From assembly GCA_009746045.1 (NCBI GenBank), contig RPFO01000156.1:4178591-4242590 (forward strand): a stretch of 64,000 nt of DNA, given 5' to 3'. Origin of the DNA: Mesostigma viride (taxonomy: Eukaryota; Streptophyta; Mesostigmatophyceae; Mesostigmatales; Mesostigmataceae). This document shows, piece after piece, positions 39,543-50,611 of this stretch. Below the pieces are notes generated by a model. That model searched no databases and was not told where the DNA came from. It saw only the letters and a list, made by a program, of their open reading frames with translations. The position numbers were made by a program, and so were the translations under genes. Within the stretch, counting starts at the first letter, position 1, and each line of letters starts with the position of its first letter.

Positions 39543-40162
39543 AGTTAACGTAAAGAATTTACGTTAGATGGATAGAGATTGTTACGCTCTTTCCAACGGC
39601 ACCTTGAACGCCTCATTTGGTTAAGGAACGTAAAAGTTATGACGTTTCCTAGGCTGTGCCGACAGTACCCGGCGCGCCACTAGCTGTGGGCGCGTACGGA
39701 CACAGGATGTACAAGTGTCACTTTGATAGTCCGCAGGACGTTGACAGGACTTGTACAGGACTTGATGGTCAATTGATAGGTAGGCGCGCTGTAGCGCGCC
39801 AGGACCTATGAGACAATTGATGCTGAGTAGTGTACGGATAGGTCCACAGGACTAGCCGTATGGACAATTGATAGATCTGCGCGCCAAAGGCGTGCCAGAG
39901 TCTGTGTAATCAATTGATTGACAGTTCAGCTGTGACAGTGCAGCTGAATACTTGGACGCGTCCCTAGCAACCTATATGTGTGACTTGGTCGCACCGGGAC
40001 GCTAGTTCTTGCGTGCACGTTCTCTTGGCACTGCGACCCTGTCGTCTGTGCTGCGTGCAGTCTTGGAAGTGACGTGACTTACGTCTGTGTTCCTTGTTAT
40101 TAATAAAGGCAACTTCCTGCAAGAACCATGGCGGAATTCTTGGCATTCACTCTCATACAACT
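39543..40162 (+). repeat. 5' LTR of copia element 2
   Basis: AGTTAACGTAAAG to TCTCATACAACT. Near its 3' side is TTATTAATAAAGGCAACTTC, where AATAAA could serve as a polyadenylation signal. Differences from the 3' LTR: A for G in AAAGAATTT, an extra AGCT-type 4 bp in CACTAGCTGTGGG, and T for C in GGAATTCTT. Confidence 0.9.
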
Positions 40163-40189
40163 CGTATTACAATCCTCGTTCCAAATATG

Positions 40190-40861
40190 CCAAATTCTGA
40201 AGACTTCCGAATTCCCGGCGATGAGGAGATAGCCGCACCACCGGCTGATCCTTTACCAAGACCGGCTGCGCCATCGTGGCAGCAATTGCTTGACGAGGTC
40301 ACGATATCGCTGGACGAACTTCATCGTCGGCAGCGCGCAGCTCATCCATTGCTCGGGGATTTCCCCGAGGACCCCACTTTGCCGCAGTTGGTGCCGGCTA
40401 TACGCACGCCATTGGACCAGATTCGCAACATTTTGTCGCAATTTACGGTCCAGGTGCGTGGCGGTTTGCGGTCGGTGACCGAAGTCACCACTGCCATCGA
40501 GGAGCTGGACAACGCCATCTCTTCGCTCACCGGCTACCAAAGAAATTTACAAAACTGGGCATCACTACGCACGGGGGGCGCGCCGGTGGTGTCGACAAAC
40601 TTATTTCAAGACCTCGCGTTGCTGTCGCTGCTCACACGCGGCGTACGCAGTCGCGAACGCCAGGTTCTCATTAACCTGGTGGCTTTTCTCGCATCTTTTG
40701 CGAGAGTGGATTCCCGCAGGTTGGGAATTGTTGTCGATTTTTACACATCCTCTGCGCCTCGTAGCGCGTCGGCGCATCGCAACTTTCGCGACGGGGAGCA
40801 CACCGGTTTTGATACATACCGGCGCAGGTCCGGCACACACGCCGGATATGGAGGATCGTGA
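40190..40861 (+). CDS. Copia element 2 first ORF, unknown
   Basis: An intact frame starting MPNSEDFRIPGDEEIAAPPA, 224 codons (open upstream into the LTR). It is acidic and Pro-rich at the start, then helical: WQQLLDEVTISLDELHRRQR, AIRTPLDQIRNILSQFTVQV, SVTEVTTAIEELDNAISSLT and LALLSLLTRGVRSRERQVLI. There are no cysteines of the knuckle type. It sits between the LTR and a second ORF that has the zinc knuckle. It may be a separate N-terminal part of gag or an accessory coiled-coil protein; Ty1/copia elements normally have one ORF here. Function unknown. Confidence 0.55.
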   Translation, partial: PNSEDFRIPGDEEIAAPPADPLPRPAAPSWQQLLDEVTISLDELHRRQRAAHPLLGDFPEDPTLPQLVPAIRTPLDQIRNILSQFTVQVRGGLRSVTEVTTAIEELDNAISSLTGYQRNLQNWASLRTGGAPVVSTNLFQDLALLSLLTRGVRSRERQVLINLVAFLASFARVDSRRLGIVVDFYTSSAPRSASAHRNFRDGEHTGFDTYRRRSGTHAGYGGS

Positions 40862-41151
40862 GTTTGCATACGAGTACTGCGACTTCCGGGGCCTTGACTA
40901 CTAGTCGGCCAATTTTTTTTCCAGTACTCGTCGACATTTTGTCGATTTTTCAACGGCGATTCGCGGGGGCGGAGGCGACACCGGCGCAGGCGGCAGTTGC
41001 GACAATTCTTTGTACATACTTTATTCTGCTGCTTTGCTGAGGTGTTTTTGAATAGCTTGTAGTGCAGAATGGCAGACGGGCGCCGTAGCAAAGGTGCCCC
41101 AGCCAGTGGGAATAATGGTGGTGCTGGTAGGGGACAGCTCACGTAGATGAC

Positions 41152-42183
41152 GTGGGTGTCACCGGGGAAATTACCAATGTTCATCACAATAATAATAATA
41201 CACAAGCTGTTCTTGGTTATGATCTCACTACCCAGGGTTTGCTTATTGTGAATCAACTGCAACCTGTCACGTCAGACACAAAGCCCAAGCAGGCTGAGGA
41301 GTTTGTGGAGGGGCTAGAGGGGTTTCCAAGTTTGTACGGTGGTACAAACTATTACCAGATCTGGATAGGTAGCCAGACTTTTGGCAAGTGTACAGATCAG
41401 ATAAAGGACCTCACTAGAGAGTGTAAGAAGGCCAACAAGGCCTGGTCCAGCTACGTGGCAGAGTTAAAGGAGCTGCTAGAGGATCAGAGGAAGAAAGTGG
41501 GGATCCATTGGCAGGATAAATACCAGGGGTGGGAGGTCAAGGGAGACCTGATCCAGAACTTCCTTAACTATTGTAAAATGGTTGAGGAGGGCAGGGCTCA
41601 CGGCTTTAATGTTGCTGATAACATAGCCCTGACCAACTGGCTCAAGGTTTCTGGGCTGGACAAGGCTACACGTGGCTCTTTAAAGGTCATGTGTGCCCCA
41701 CACTCAACCCTCAAGGCCTACAAGGTCATAATCAAACAAGCACTCGAGGCAGAGGAGCTGTTTGAGGGTGGAGTGCCAGCAGTGAAGGCTACCCAGGCAG
41801 GCGGGCGTACCCAGGGTGGCTCCAAATCGTCCGAGGCTGACCGAAGCCAAGGAGGGCGTAGAAGCAACCATAACAAGCGCAAGGGCGATCATTCACCCGA
41901 CTCTGACAGGAGGTCACACTCCAAGTCGGTGTTCAGGCGGGTGGGTGGTCAGCCCAAGCAGGGCAACGCGTCTGACAACGGGGGCAGTGGCCAGGGCAAG
42001 TCAAAGATACAATGCTACCTGTGCAAGGGGTGGGGGCACATCAAGAAGGAGTGTCCCAGCTTCAAGAAGACCCAGGGCCAGGGCAGCAACAAGAATAACA
42101 ACAACAACAAGAAGAACAACAACAAGTCCCAGGCAGGCCAGCCTTCAAAGGGCAGTCAGCAAGAAGACAACAAGGAGCAGTGA
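41152..42183 (+). CDS. Copia element 2 gag
   Basis: 343 codons (the first listed codon is not ATG; the exact start is unsure). Helical capsid-like region (QIKDLTRECKKANKAWSSYV, LIQNFLNYCKMVEEGRAHGF, LKVSGLDKATRGSLKVM), a basic linker, one CCHC zinc knuckle CYLCKGWGHIKKEC, and an Asn/Lys-rich tail (NKNNNNNKKNNNKS). The knuckle binds element RNA. It ends 140 bp before the pol start, a gap that contains no protease. Confidence 0.8.
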   Translation: MGVTGEITNVHHNNNNTQAVLGYDLTTQGLLIVNQLQPVTSDTKPKQAEEFVEGLEGFPSLYGGTNYYQIWIGSQTFGKCTDQIKDLTRECKKANKAWSSYVAELKELLEDQRKKVGIHWQDKYQGWEVKGDLIQNFLNYCKMVEEGRAHGFNVADNIALTNWLKVSGLDKATRGSLKVMCAPHSTLKAYKVIIKQALEAEELFEGGVPAVKATQAGGRTQGGSKSSEADRSQGGRRSNHNKRKGDHSPDSDRRSHSKSVFRRVGGQPKQGNASDNGGSGQGKSKIQCYLCKGWGHIKKECPSFKKTQGQGSNKNNNNNKKNNNKSQAGQPSKGSQQEDNKEQ

Positions 42184-42323
42184 CTGTCTGAGGCAACCCC
42201 TACACACCTTAATTCACCCAGGGGGAGGCCAGGTGCTCCAATGCAGATTTTATATCTGGGCAACAAGAGGGTGATCTCCAGGTTCAGGGTGGCCCCAGGT
42301 CACCTGGAGAGGTACAGGTTCCT

Positions 42324-45300
42324 ATGAAGACGTCCTTGACAGCTGATGCAGCTGTAAGAATGTCTGACCCCATGCATCCTCGTGCTGGGCACGAGGGTGG
42401 ACCTCTCATTTTGAGAGAAACCAATGTACAACCACAGAGGGGTGTGAAGGCCTCTGGTGGTATGCATGTGGTCCCTGCTGGCGGTCCAGGTGTTGGGCAT
42501 GAGCAGGGTGACTCAGGCTCTGAGTCAGAACAGGATGGAAGTCAGCATGGTGATGCTGGACAACCTGACAGCACAGTCCTGACTGTGCCAGGGACTGCTT
42601 CCTCTGTGTACCAGGAGTTGGGTGCCCGAATCCACAACATGTTTGGGCATGCCACTTCTCTGTCAAACAACTTTGCCTTCCGTATGGGCAGGGCACCCCT
42701 TCTTAAGGCGTGTCAGCAAGCTGCCTCACGGTGTAAGTGCCAGTTGTCCTCCAACAAGCCCAGGAAATCACATGCCAAAGCTCTACCTCAGAGCATTGGT
42801 GATCTGCAGTGTGATATCCAACACATCAGGGGCATGCAACTGTTGGTGTGCGTGGACAGGTACACGAAATACAAGGTGCTAGAGCATTTACCTTCTATGA
42901 AGAACAGGTACTTGCTGGCTGCCCTGCAGAATGTAAGAGCCAAGTTTCCTACCACAAGGATCCAGGTGGACATGCAGTTTCAGCATCTCAAGGGTGATCC
43001 TACCCTTCCTGAGTTGCTGGTTACACCTAGGGAGGCTCATGGGCAGCAGGGTGCTATCGAGAGGGCAATCCAGGAGGTCAAGAAATTGATCATCTCTGAA
43101 GACTGGGTACCCTTGTCTGCACCTGCACTTGTCAGGAGTGCATGGCTGAGGAACGTGGAGCAGCAGCTGAACAGCAGGGTTAACTTCTACTATGATGGAG
43201 TTGCTGTCAGCCCAATGGGTCTATATCATGGCCTGTGCCCACCACATGTGCTGGAGGGCTGGAAACATGCTGCACATGTCACCTTTGCCAAGCTGAGGGA
43301 GAAGGACCGGGGTTGGAAGATGCTGGAGCCACAAGTGGGTCAGAAGGTCCTAGCTTGGAAGGAACCTAGCCTTTATGGCAAACGTGGTAGCTGGAGTCCT
43401 GGGGTGGTTACCCAGGTTGATGAAGCTAGCCACGCATGCTTGGTCAGCATGGAGGACGAACCAAAGCATGTGCACCGGCTGAGTTGGTCATATGTCAAGC
43501 CTAACCTGATGAATGAGGGCAGTCAGGCACAAGGCTCACAGGATCTGCAGGATTTTCAGGTCCCAAGTGACATCACTGACGCAACGACCACATCTGTTGC
43601 AGGGGAATCTGTCAGCCCTGGCCAGGTTGCAGAGGTACTTGTTGAACAGGCTGCAAGGTCAACAGCTGGGGAGTCAACTGTCAAGCCCAAGGCACTAACC
43701 AAGCCCAGGGGGACAAGTTTGGCTGGATTGATTGGGGCTCTACAAAGAGCCAAGAAGCAGCCCAAGGTAGCCAAGCTCAGGTGGCATGGCAATCTGGGGC
43801 TGGACACTGCCTTAGAGGTAGACACTAATTCTCAGGTTTCCATCATTGGGACCAGGGCTGCAGCAGGGTACAGCATGTCTGAACCCAGCTATCAGTTTGT
43901 GTCTGACTTCAGTGGCGGGGTACACGTGAAGGTACTGGGTGAGGTATTCATTCCTATCCTTGGACAGGACACTGCTTTTTGTGTCTTGGAGGGCTATCAA
44001 GGACCTGCTCTTCTGGGGCAGAATTTCCTATGCCAGGATGGGGTAGTGATCACGTCCTCTCTCCTGACTAAGGAAGGGGCTGGTCAGGTCCCACTGATTA
44101 ATTTCAGGACCACTCACCTATCACGTGCAGTAACCAGGACGGTTAAGCGTGTGCAAGTGTGCCAGGGGCAGGAGCCCTTGGTTGATGACCTCATATTGCC
44201 AGCTGCTAGTCATCCAAGCAGTTTGGGCATTGGTCCTCACTCACTTGCTGGACACAGCCCTATCAACTACCAAGGCCTGGTGAAGCTCATGTCCTCTCCC
44301 ATTATGTGTCCCCAGGTCACACTGGGTCTGATTAAATCTGGGGAGGACTGGATCTCCAAGAAATGCGTGGAACCTGTCAATGACCTGCCTCCTGCACGAC
44401 GTCTACTCAAGCTCAAGTTTGTCATCAAGATGAAGGAGGTGGACGGGGTCAAGGTACCACATGTCAGGCCAGTGCTGAATGAGTTCAAGGGTACTGGTGA
44501 GTGCACTGCTGAGGAGTTGTATACCCCTGGCATGTTGCATGACACTTGGAGGCTGCTGCTGTGTGTATTTCTAGGCCTTCTCAACAAGGGCTTGGACTAT
44601 GGCTCAGTGGTGGTAGACTTCAAGAGGGCATTTCTGGAGGGGATGCAGATGTGGCACAGGAAAAGTGGGAGGGCAAGACGCCTTTCTATGTTAGGGTGCC
44701 TGCTGTATGGAAAAGGGACATCCACACGGAGTTCCTTAAAATCCTCAAGGGCCTGGAGGGCCTGAGGTCAAGTCCAATAATCTGGAGGGAGACTCTCAAC
44801 CGTTTCCTGAAGGAGCATTGCAACTTGAAGGTCTCTCCTGTAGACCCCTGTCTGTTTCTGGGGCAATGGGAAGGCCTGCCAGTGTATGCTTCGCTGCACG
44901 GGGATGACCTACATCTGATAGCTCCCACGTCGTGGCTTAAGGAGCTGATCTCCATCATTAAGTCCAAGTTTCCTCTGGGTAGGGAGCAATGGCAGGTGGA
45001 GAATGAGCCTCTGCTGTTTGTGGGCATGGAGGCCACACTGGTGAAGAAGGGGGGGAGTGGCGTATGCTGCTGGTGGGGGGCAATGATTATCAAGAGACCC
45101 TCATTAGCAAGCTTCCTCCAACCATCACACAGGCACTGTGTCCCATGGTGAGGGGCATGGTTGCTTGGGTGGCAGGCATTTCCAGGCCAGACCTTATGGT
45201 CATAGCCAGGTTGCCTGATGACATGCTGGTGGAGCTAGGGTCTGCCAAGGTGGCTGATCAGGTCAGGGCTTCATCTGGCATTCTGTTGTCTGCAGTGGAT

Positions 45301-45807
45301 TTATCACAACCCATTTGCATGGAGCTGTATGTGGATAGCTCAATGGACAGCAGGCAGGTCTCCAAGGTCAGGGGCAGGGCTGCAGGGCTCTTTGTGCTCA
45401 GACAGGAAGGCCTGGGGAGTTTGGTGAGCTGGTTTAGTCGCCTGCACAAACGGGTGGCTGTCAGCAGTGATGTGGCAGAATGCAGGGCTATTTGTGAAGG
45501 CATTCACACAAGCCTTTATCTGAAGGAGTTGCTTCATCAGATGACTTCTAACACTCCTTGGCCACTTCAGGTTACCACTCTTCTAAAAACAGACTCCATG
45601 GGGATGGTGCAGTTTGTGCACAGGCAGATGGCCAGAAGTAGGGACTTGGATTATCTCCTTCTTAAGGAGTTGTCCTCCTTGGCCAATATTGAGCATATCC
45701 CTGGGGTTGACAATCCTGCTGATGCTTTGACCAAGCTAGTGCAGAAGGCAGCAGTGCAATACAAGGTTCTTCAGTCTCTGATGGACCCATCTCAGCAAGC
45801 TGTCTAA
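42324..45807 (+). pseudogene. Copia element 2 pol (IN-PR-RT-RH), two 1-base frame changes
   Basis: Domains in order: zinc region IHNMFGHATSLSNN with CKC; integrase LQCDIQHIRG, VDMQFQHLKGD and AHGQQGAIERAIQEVKKLI; KRGSWSPGVVTQV; retropepsin-like LEVDTNSQVSIIGT to GPALLGQNFLCQD; RT with VVVDFKRAFLEG (44600-44640), then in another frame EKWEGKTPFYVRVPAVW and ASLHGDDLHLIAP (44890-44930); RNase H in a third frame, LYVDSSMDSRQVSKVRG, DVAECRAICE and KTDSMGMVQFV (45325-45620). Both frame changes sit in G runs (CTGGAGGGGATG near 44640 and GAAGGGGGGGAGTGG near 45050), each consistent with one missing G. They may be sequencing errors, in which case the gene is intact. Domain order and the DTN and HGDD motifs parallel elements 1 and 3. 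Confidence 0.8.
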
Positions 45808-46745
45808 GCTGGTGCATGGTTATAGGGCATTGGAGAGCAGATTGTGTGGTAGTGTCAGCATTGTGACTGGCATAATACCTGTATTTTAGTCTGTACTAAG
45901 GCTCATGGACCATGGTACACTCACTCTGATTTTAATCAGGATACAGCCAGGTTTTGGCTGGGGTTCATGCTGTTGACTACACAAGGTTGACAGGTCCATT
46001 ACAGACCATGTATTCTATTTTAAAAGTATACATACTCTCACAATGGTCTGGGAACCTTTATTCTGGGGTTTATAGGGCGGGGTTCGATTCCCTGGTATTA
46101 TGTTTCTACAAGCTGGCCTGTTCAGGTGTTTGCCTGTTCAGACTTCCCTAGTTCCCCAGGGCAGGATTTAATTGTTGCCTATGTGTTTCATTTTGTCATT
46201 TGTTTGCTGTGGCAGTTTACCATCTGGCAAGTAGACGGGCGCCGTAAGACGGGCGCCAATAGACCCCTGTTGAGAGAATGACAGGCAAACTATTGTAATA
46301 CGCCTTACTTTGTCAAGTGGTATTTTAATTGTCATGGATTTATTGTACTTATATTGAATATGTACTGGGTTTTATGGGATTAGTATCTGGGATTAATGTA
46401 ACTCACCGCCAGAAGGTCATTGTACTGGAGGCTCTACCGAGGTGATGGGATTAATTCCTGGAGAAGACCTCATAGAATTAACCTGTATGTATTTAATTTT
46501 GTGTGCTTCTAATATCTGGTGGTACTCTGTAATGCCACTTCCATAGGTTTTTATCCATTTCTCATGGAATGGTTTTCCCTGTGGCAGATCTGTTTCTTTT
46601 CCAGTTCCTTAAAAGAAAAGGCTGGGGGAATGGCAATGGCCATTAAAGACATCTGTTCAAGCTTCAAGCTGGAGTGAAGGACATTTCAAGCTACTTCAAG
46701 GGTCCCTGGCAGGGGATGTGATCCCTAAAGAAAAGAAGGGATTGG
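45808..46745 (+). other. 3' untranslated region of copia element 2
   Basis: No gene. The purine tract AAAGAAAAGAAGGGATTGG (46727-46745) directly precedes the 3' LTR. A GGTTCGATTCCC motif at about 46080 resembles a polymerase III B box, but no tRNA fold is evident. Confidence 0.6.
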
Positions 46746-47361
46746 AGTTAACGTAAAGGATTTACGTTAGATGGATAGAGATTGTTACGCTCTTTCCAAC
46801 GGCACCTTGAACGCCTCATTTGGTTAAGGAACGTAAAAGTTATGACGTTTCCTAGGCTGTGCCGACAGTACCCGGCGCGCCACTGTGGGCGCGTACGGAC
46901 ACAGGATGTACAAGTGTCACTTTGATAGTCCGCAGGACGTTGACAGGACTTGTACAGGACTTGATGGTCAATTGATAGGTAGGCGCGCTGTAGCGCGCCA
47001 GGACCTATGAGACAATTGATGCTGAGTAGTGTACGGATAGGTCCACAGGACTAGCCGTATGGACAATTGATAGATCTGCGCGCCAAAGGCGTGCCAGAGT
47101 CTGTGTAATCAATTGATTGACAGTTCAGCTGTGACAGTGCAGCTGAATACTTGGACGCGTCCCTAGCAACCTATATGTGTGACTTGGTCGCACCGGGACG
47201 CTAGTTCTTGCGTGCACGTTCTCTTGGCACTGCGACCCTGTCGTCTGTGCTGCGTGCAGTCTTGGAAGTGACGTGACTTACGTCTGTGTTCCTTGTTATT
47301 AATAAAGGCAACTTCCTGCAAGAACCATGGCGGAATCCTTGGCATTCACTCTCATACAACT
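46746..47361 (+). repeat. 3' LTR of copia element 2
   Basis: 616 bp, matching 39543-40162 with the three differences listed there, followed by the GAACG target copy. Confidence 0.9.
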
Positions 47362-47398
47362 GAACGAGACGGAGCTGATCTCAATGCATTCACGTATG

Positions 47399-47815
47399 TG
47401 TTACTGTAATACGCCATAAGCCATTTACACGAACCCGTTTATTCCAGGAATAGAGGAAGGAAACACACTACACTGCCGTGACCCAAGCCTATATGTGTTA
47501 ATTCATTTAACACACGCCGAGTGCCAAAACGAGGGGTAGAACGTGCATAAATGATCACCAACGGTCCAGCATGCTCGGGCCGACCTGGCCCTCGCCTACA
47601 ATTGCACAGATGCACGCTGGTCCACTACATTCTACCCAAAGGATAAGAACCACTAGTAAAGTACGCGGCGCGACGCCCAAAAGCATCCAATGCACCACAG
47701 TACTGTTACGAGGACAACAGTGTCCCAGTACAAACTACACGTAAACCTAGGAACGATTGAGGCAAAGGACCTAATTTACGTCCGTAACTACAACGAATTG
47801 TTACGCGACGTAACA
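47399..47815 (-). repeat. Probable 3' LTR of the gypsy element
   Basis: Starts TGTTACTGTAATACGCC and ends CGCGACGTAACA on the plus strand, so TGTTAC...GTAACA are inverted ends. On the minus strand a run TTTGTGGGGGGGGAGG comes directly before it, the expected purine tract. The second LTR is not in the window, so the call rests on its ends and position. Confidence 0.6.
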
Positions 47816-48194
47816 CCTCCCCCCCCCACAAAGGTAGGGAGCCCTCTCCCTACGCACAGGGAGGAAACCAAGGGGTAGGAAGAACCTAATGCACCCAGCA
47901 CACACCAACACAATCGACAGGCCATCCAAGATACAAAGCACCAGCATGTTAACTCGGTTCCACCCCGAGTGGTGTAGGGTTAACCAGCACCAAGCCTGGT
48001 GGGAGGATCCCCTAACTGCCTGGCACAGAGGCCTTGCCGGGAGGGACGGCACTGGGCAGGACACACAGAGTAAACAAATCAGTACCAAGGACCAAGAACG
48101 ACCAATCAACTGGCCAGAATATGAGGGCGACTCTATATACCGGAGGGACAACACCCTCAGGTCGGGCCTAAGGCCCTCTAATATCTAGTTGCCA

Positions 48195-50536
48195 TCAGTC
48201 TGGTAAGTGCCACGCGAGGCCAGCAGAACATCCAGATACGCATGGTAGTGCATGGGCCACGTCGTCGGCATTATCATGCCTATCTACAGTGAGGAAAACA
48301 TCGGCCCACACGCCATCAGGAAAAAGGCCCAGAAAGGCCCAGTAATACCTATGCTGCGTAAGAACTACCTGGCCACGGGCCCAGTCCAGGAAGCCACAGG
48401 CAAAGAGGCGTAGGAAGGGCTCTACCGCGATCAAACAGAGAGCCTCAGGAGTAGGCGATGGCACCGGATCCGAGGACGCAAACCCGTCGGGAAGAACAGA
48501 TCTATCAAAGGCTCCACGTTAGCCGGCCACAACCGGATGTGCCGAATCTCACGTGAGCGCCACCGACGAGCGCACTGTCGCGACCCGAACGTCTCTAGGT
48601 AGTCGCTAGCCCGAGGGGGAGGATGGCCACGGGAGTCCAGGCCCTGGCCCGGAAGGGGCGCGGGGCGACGGGCATCCCACTCCAGGAGGGGCTGCAGGAG
48701 AACCGCGCCGTACGTAGCACCCGGCACCGCAGGAAACTCTACCGTAAGGGCATCTGAGGCCATAATAATGCCCAGAGGCGGACCGGGGTAAGCCCACTGG
48801 AAACCACCGTAGGTGTCCAAGTCATTGTGACGCCTAGCCCAGCGATACAGGACTCGCCGAACCAGGATCTCGCCCTGGAACACAGGATCAGCTAAAATAA
48901 CCATATCGAACGGAGGCCGATCTGTATCAATGGGTAGGCCACGGTCCCGCGGCGCCCGACACACCTGGGAGAACCCGTAGGACATGGGCGAAATGGCCAG
49001 CTCGGCAGAGGCGCGCGGCAGGTCACACTGTCGGCAGGCGATCGCAGACATACCGTACCCAGGAACGGGCGTATCGCGCGACTCCGGCGTCGCATGTACC
49101 ACAGAAAGGGCCCGGTCCCGGTCGCCCTGGGACAACTCCCGGAGGGAGTCAGAAGCGCGGATGGCGCGATGATCAAGGCCGCTGGCCCGAACAACCGCAG
49201 CCAAAGACCGTGGGGCCGAAGGGGCCGGAACCGAAACAGGGGTAGGAACCTGCACAGGCGCAGACGGCGCCGGTGCCACAGGAGGCCGCGACGGACCCGC
49301 TGCCGAAGGAGGCCGCGACGGATCGACCCGCCACCGCAGCTGGCGCTCCGGTCTCCGGTGGAGGCGCACCCTCAGGCCACATGTTGAAAATAGGGCCCGT
49401 AGGGACAGGCACGTTAGCATAAGACTGGTTACCATCCAGGCTCCAGTCTGGCACTGGAACCCTCTGCGGGGGACCACCCTCCCAGAGCCTCGGAAACCCG
49501 CTCGTATCGCCAAAGAAACCCCGCGATGGCTGCGACGGAGCTTGTGGAGGCTCGGAAACAGCGACGGCGGGCGCGACCGCTGGGGCAGAAGACTCGCGCG
49601 AAGGCGCAGGTACGGCGGTCACAGGCGCGGAGGCAGCCGGAGGCGTAGGAGCCGCAACAGCAGACGAAACCACAGCGACCGAGGGCTCGCGCTGCATGGG
49701 ACGCAGGCGAAGCCGTAGTCGCCGAGGCAACAGGAGGGGTAGGTGGCACGGCAGCAACAGACGCCCCACCTGGCGCGGCTGGAGCATGCGACTGGGACGC
49801 CATGAAGGCCCCGAATGCCGAGGCAAGGGACTGGATCTGGGCCTGCATTGCAGACACAGTAGCCGCAAGATGGTCAGGCTCGCGATCCAAGCCCGGAGGG
49901 GTAGGCTCCACCGACACGCGCTGGGTCGACCGTGGTGAAGACGGGACAGGGGAAGGAGCCGACACGGAGGAGGAGGACGCTGCAACGGAGGCCGAATACT
50001 CCGGCGTATACTGCGCCTCTACAGGTGCATCCAAAGGAGGAGGATCGCCATGTGCTAACATCCCCGCCGATTGATCTGCAATCTCCATAAATTGAACCGC
50101 CCGTAGGAGGTCACAGGGGTGTTCATCTACCTCGACCTCGCCCTCGACCGGAAGCCAAGGGAAAACATCCCGGAGGTAGGAGCGGCCCACAGGGGTAGAC
50201 AGGTAAGAGAAAACCCTAGGGCACTGAAGAATGGCGTCTATTTGCCCCAAGGCAGGGCAGCGGGAACCACACTCCAAAAGGCAGTGCCCAGCGTCGTCAA
50301 ACCCATGAACAACCAGCTGCTGCGGTTCATTGGATTTGGGGTCTGGACCGAACCAAGAGACCCCAAAGAGGGCGGCCCGAACCAAGGTCGCATGATGAGC
50401 CTGAAGGGCAGGATGAAATGGGCCACCCGGATAACTGGAACGGGAAACCCACCGGCCCGGAAGGGCCTCATAGTAGAACTCTGGATCAGGGGTAGTAGGC
50501 GGCAAGGTCTCCGTCGGAGGGGTAGGTTCCGCCATG
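48195..50536 (-). pseudogene. ORF downstream of gypsy pol, unknown, frameshifted
   Basis: A long coding stretch of about 780 codons starting MAEPTPPTETLPPTTPDPEF and lying between the chromodomain and the 3' LTR, where canonical gypsy elements have nothing or an env-like gene. The first part is globular (RWVSRSSYPGGPFHPALQAH, LVVHGFDDAGHCLLECGSRC, RSYLRDVFPWLPVEGEVEVD). The middle is Pro/Ala/Ser-rich. The C-terminal part is globular: CRQCDLPRASAELAISPMSY, GFSQVCRAPRDRGLP, GEILVRRVLYRWARRHNDLD, GGFQWAYPGPPLGIIMA, then LRLFACGFLDWARGQVV. Frame changes near 49690, 49340 and 48470 break it. No signal peptide or transmembrane span is obvious, so an envelope is unlikely. It may be a gag-like or accessory protein. 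Confidence 0.5.
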
Positions 50537-50611
50537 ATGGCTGCGGAGGGGAGGGGACAACCAACCACCCGTCGACAGCAGGCATAGTATAAGGGAGGGG
50601 CAGGTCGACAG

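Larger units (their letters stand above)
39543..47361 (+). mobile_element. Copia element 2, complete, plus strand
   Basis: 7.8 kb bounded by LTRs of 620 and 616 bp. The target duplication is GAACG (39538-39542 and 47362-47366). LTR ends AGTT...AACT match those of element 1. I see two substitutions and one 4-bp indel between the LTRs, so it is young. It carries an extra ORF, gag, and a pol with two single-base frame changes. It sits just downstream of the gypsy 3' LTR at 47399. Confidence 0.9.

Noticed and set aside
46040-46100. Possible tRNA with GGTTCGATTCCC and TGGTCTGGG
   Set aside because: Box spacing is plausible, but the acceptor ends do not pair and it lies in the 3' region of a copia element.
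48195-50536. Envelope gene of the gypsy element
   Set aside because: The position fits, but no signal peptide, transmembrane helix or cleavage motif is visible.
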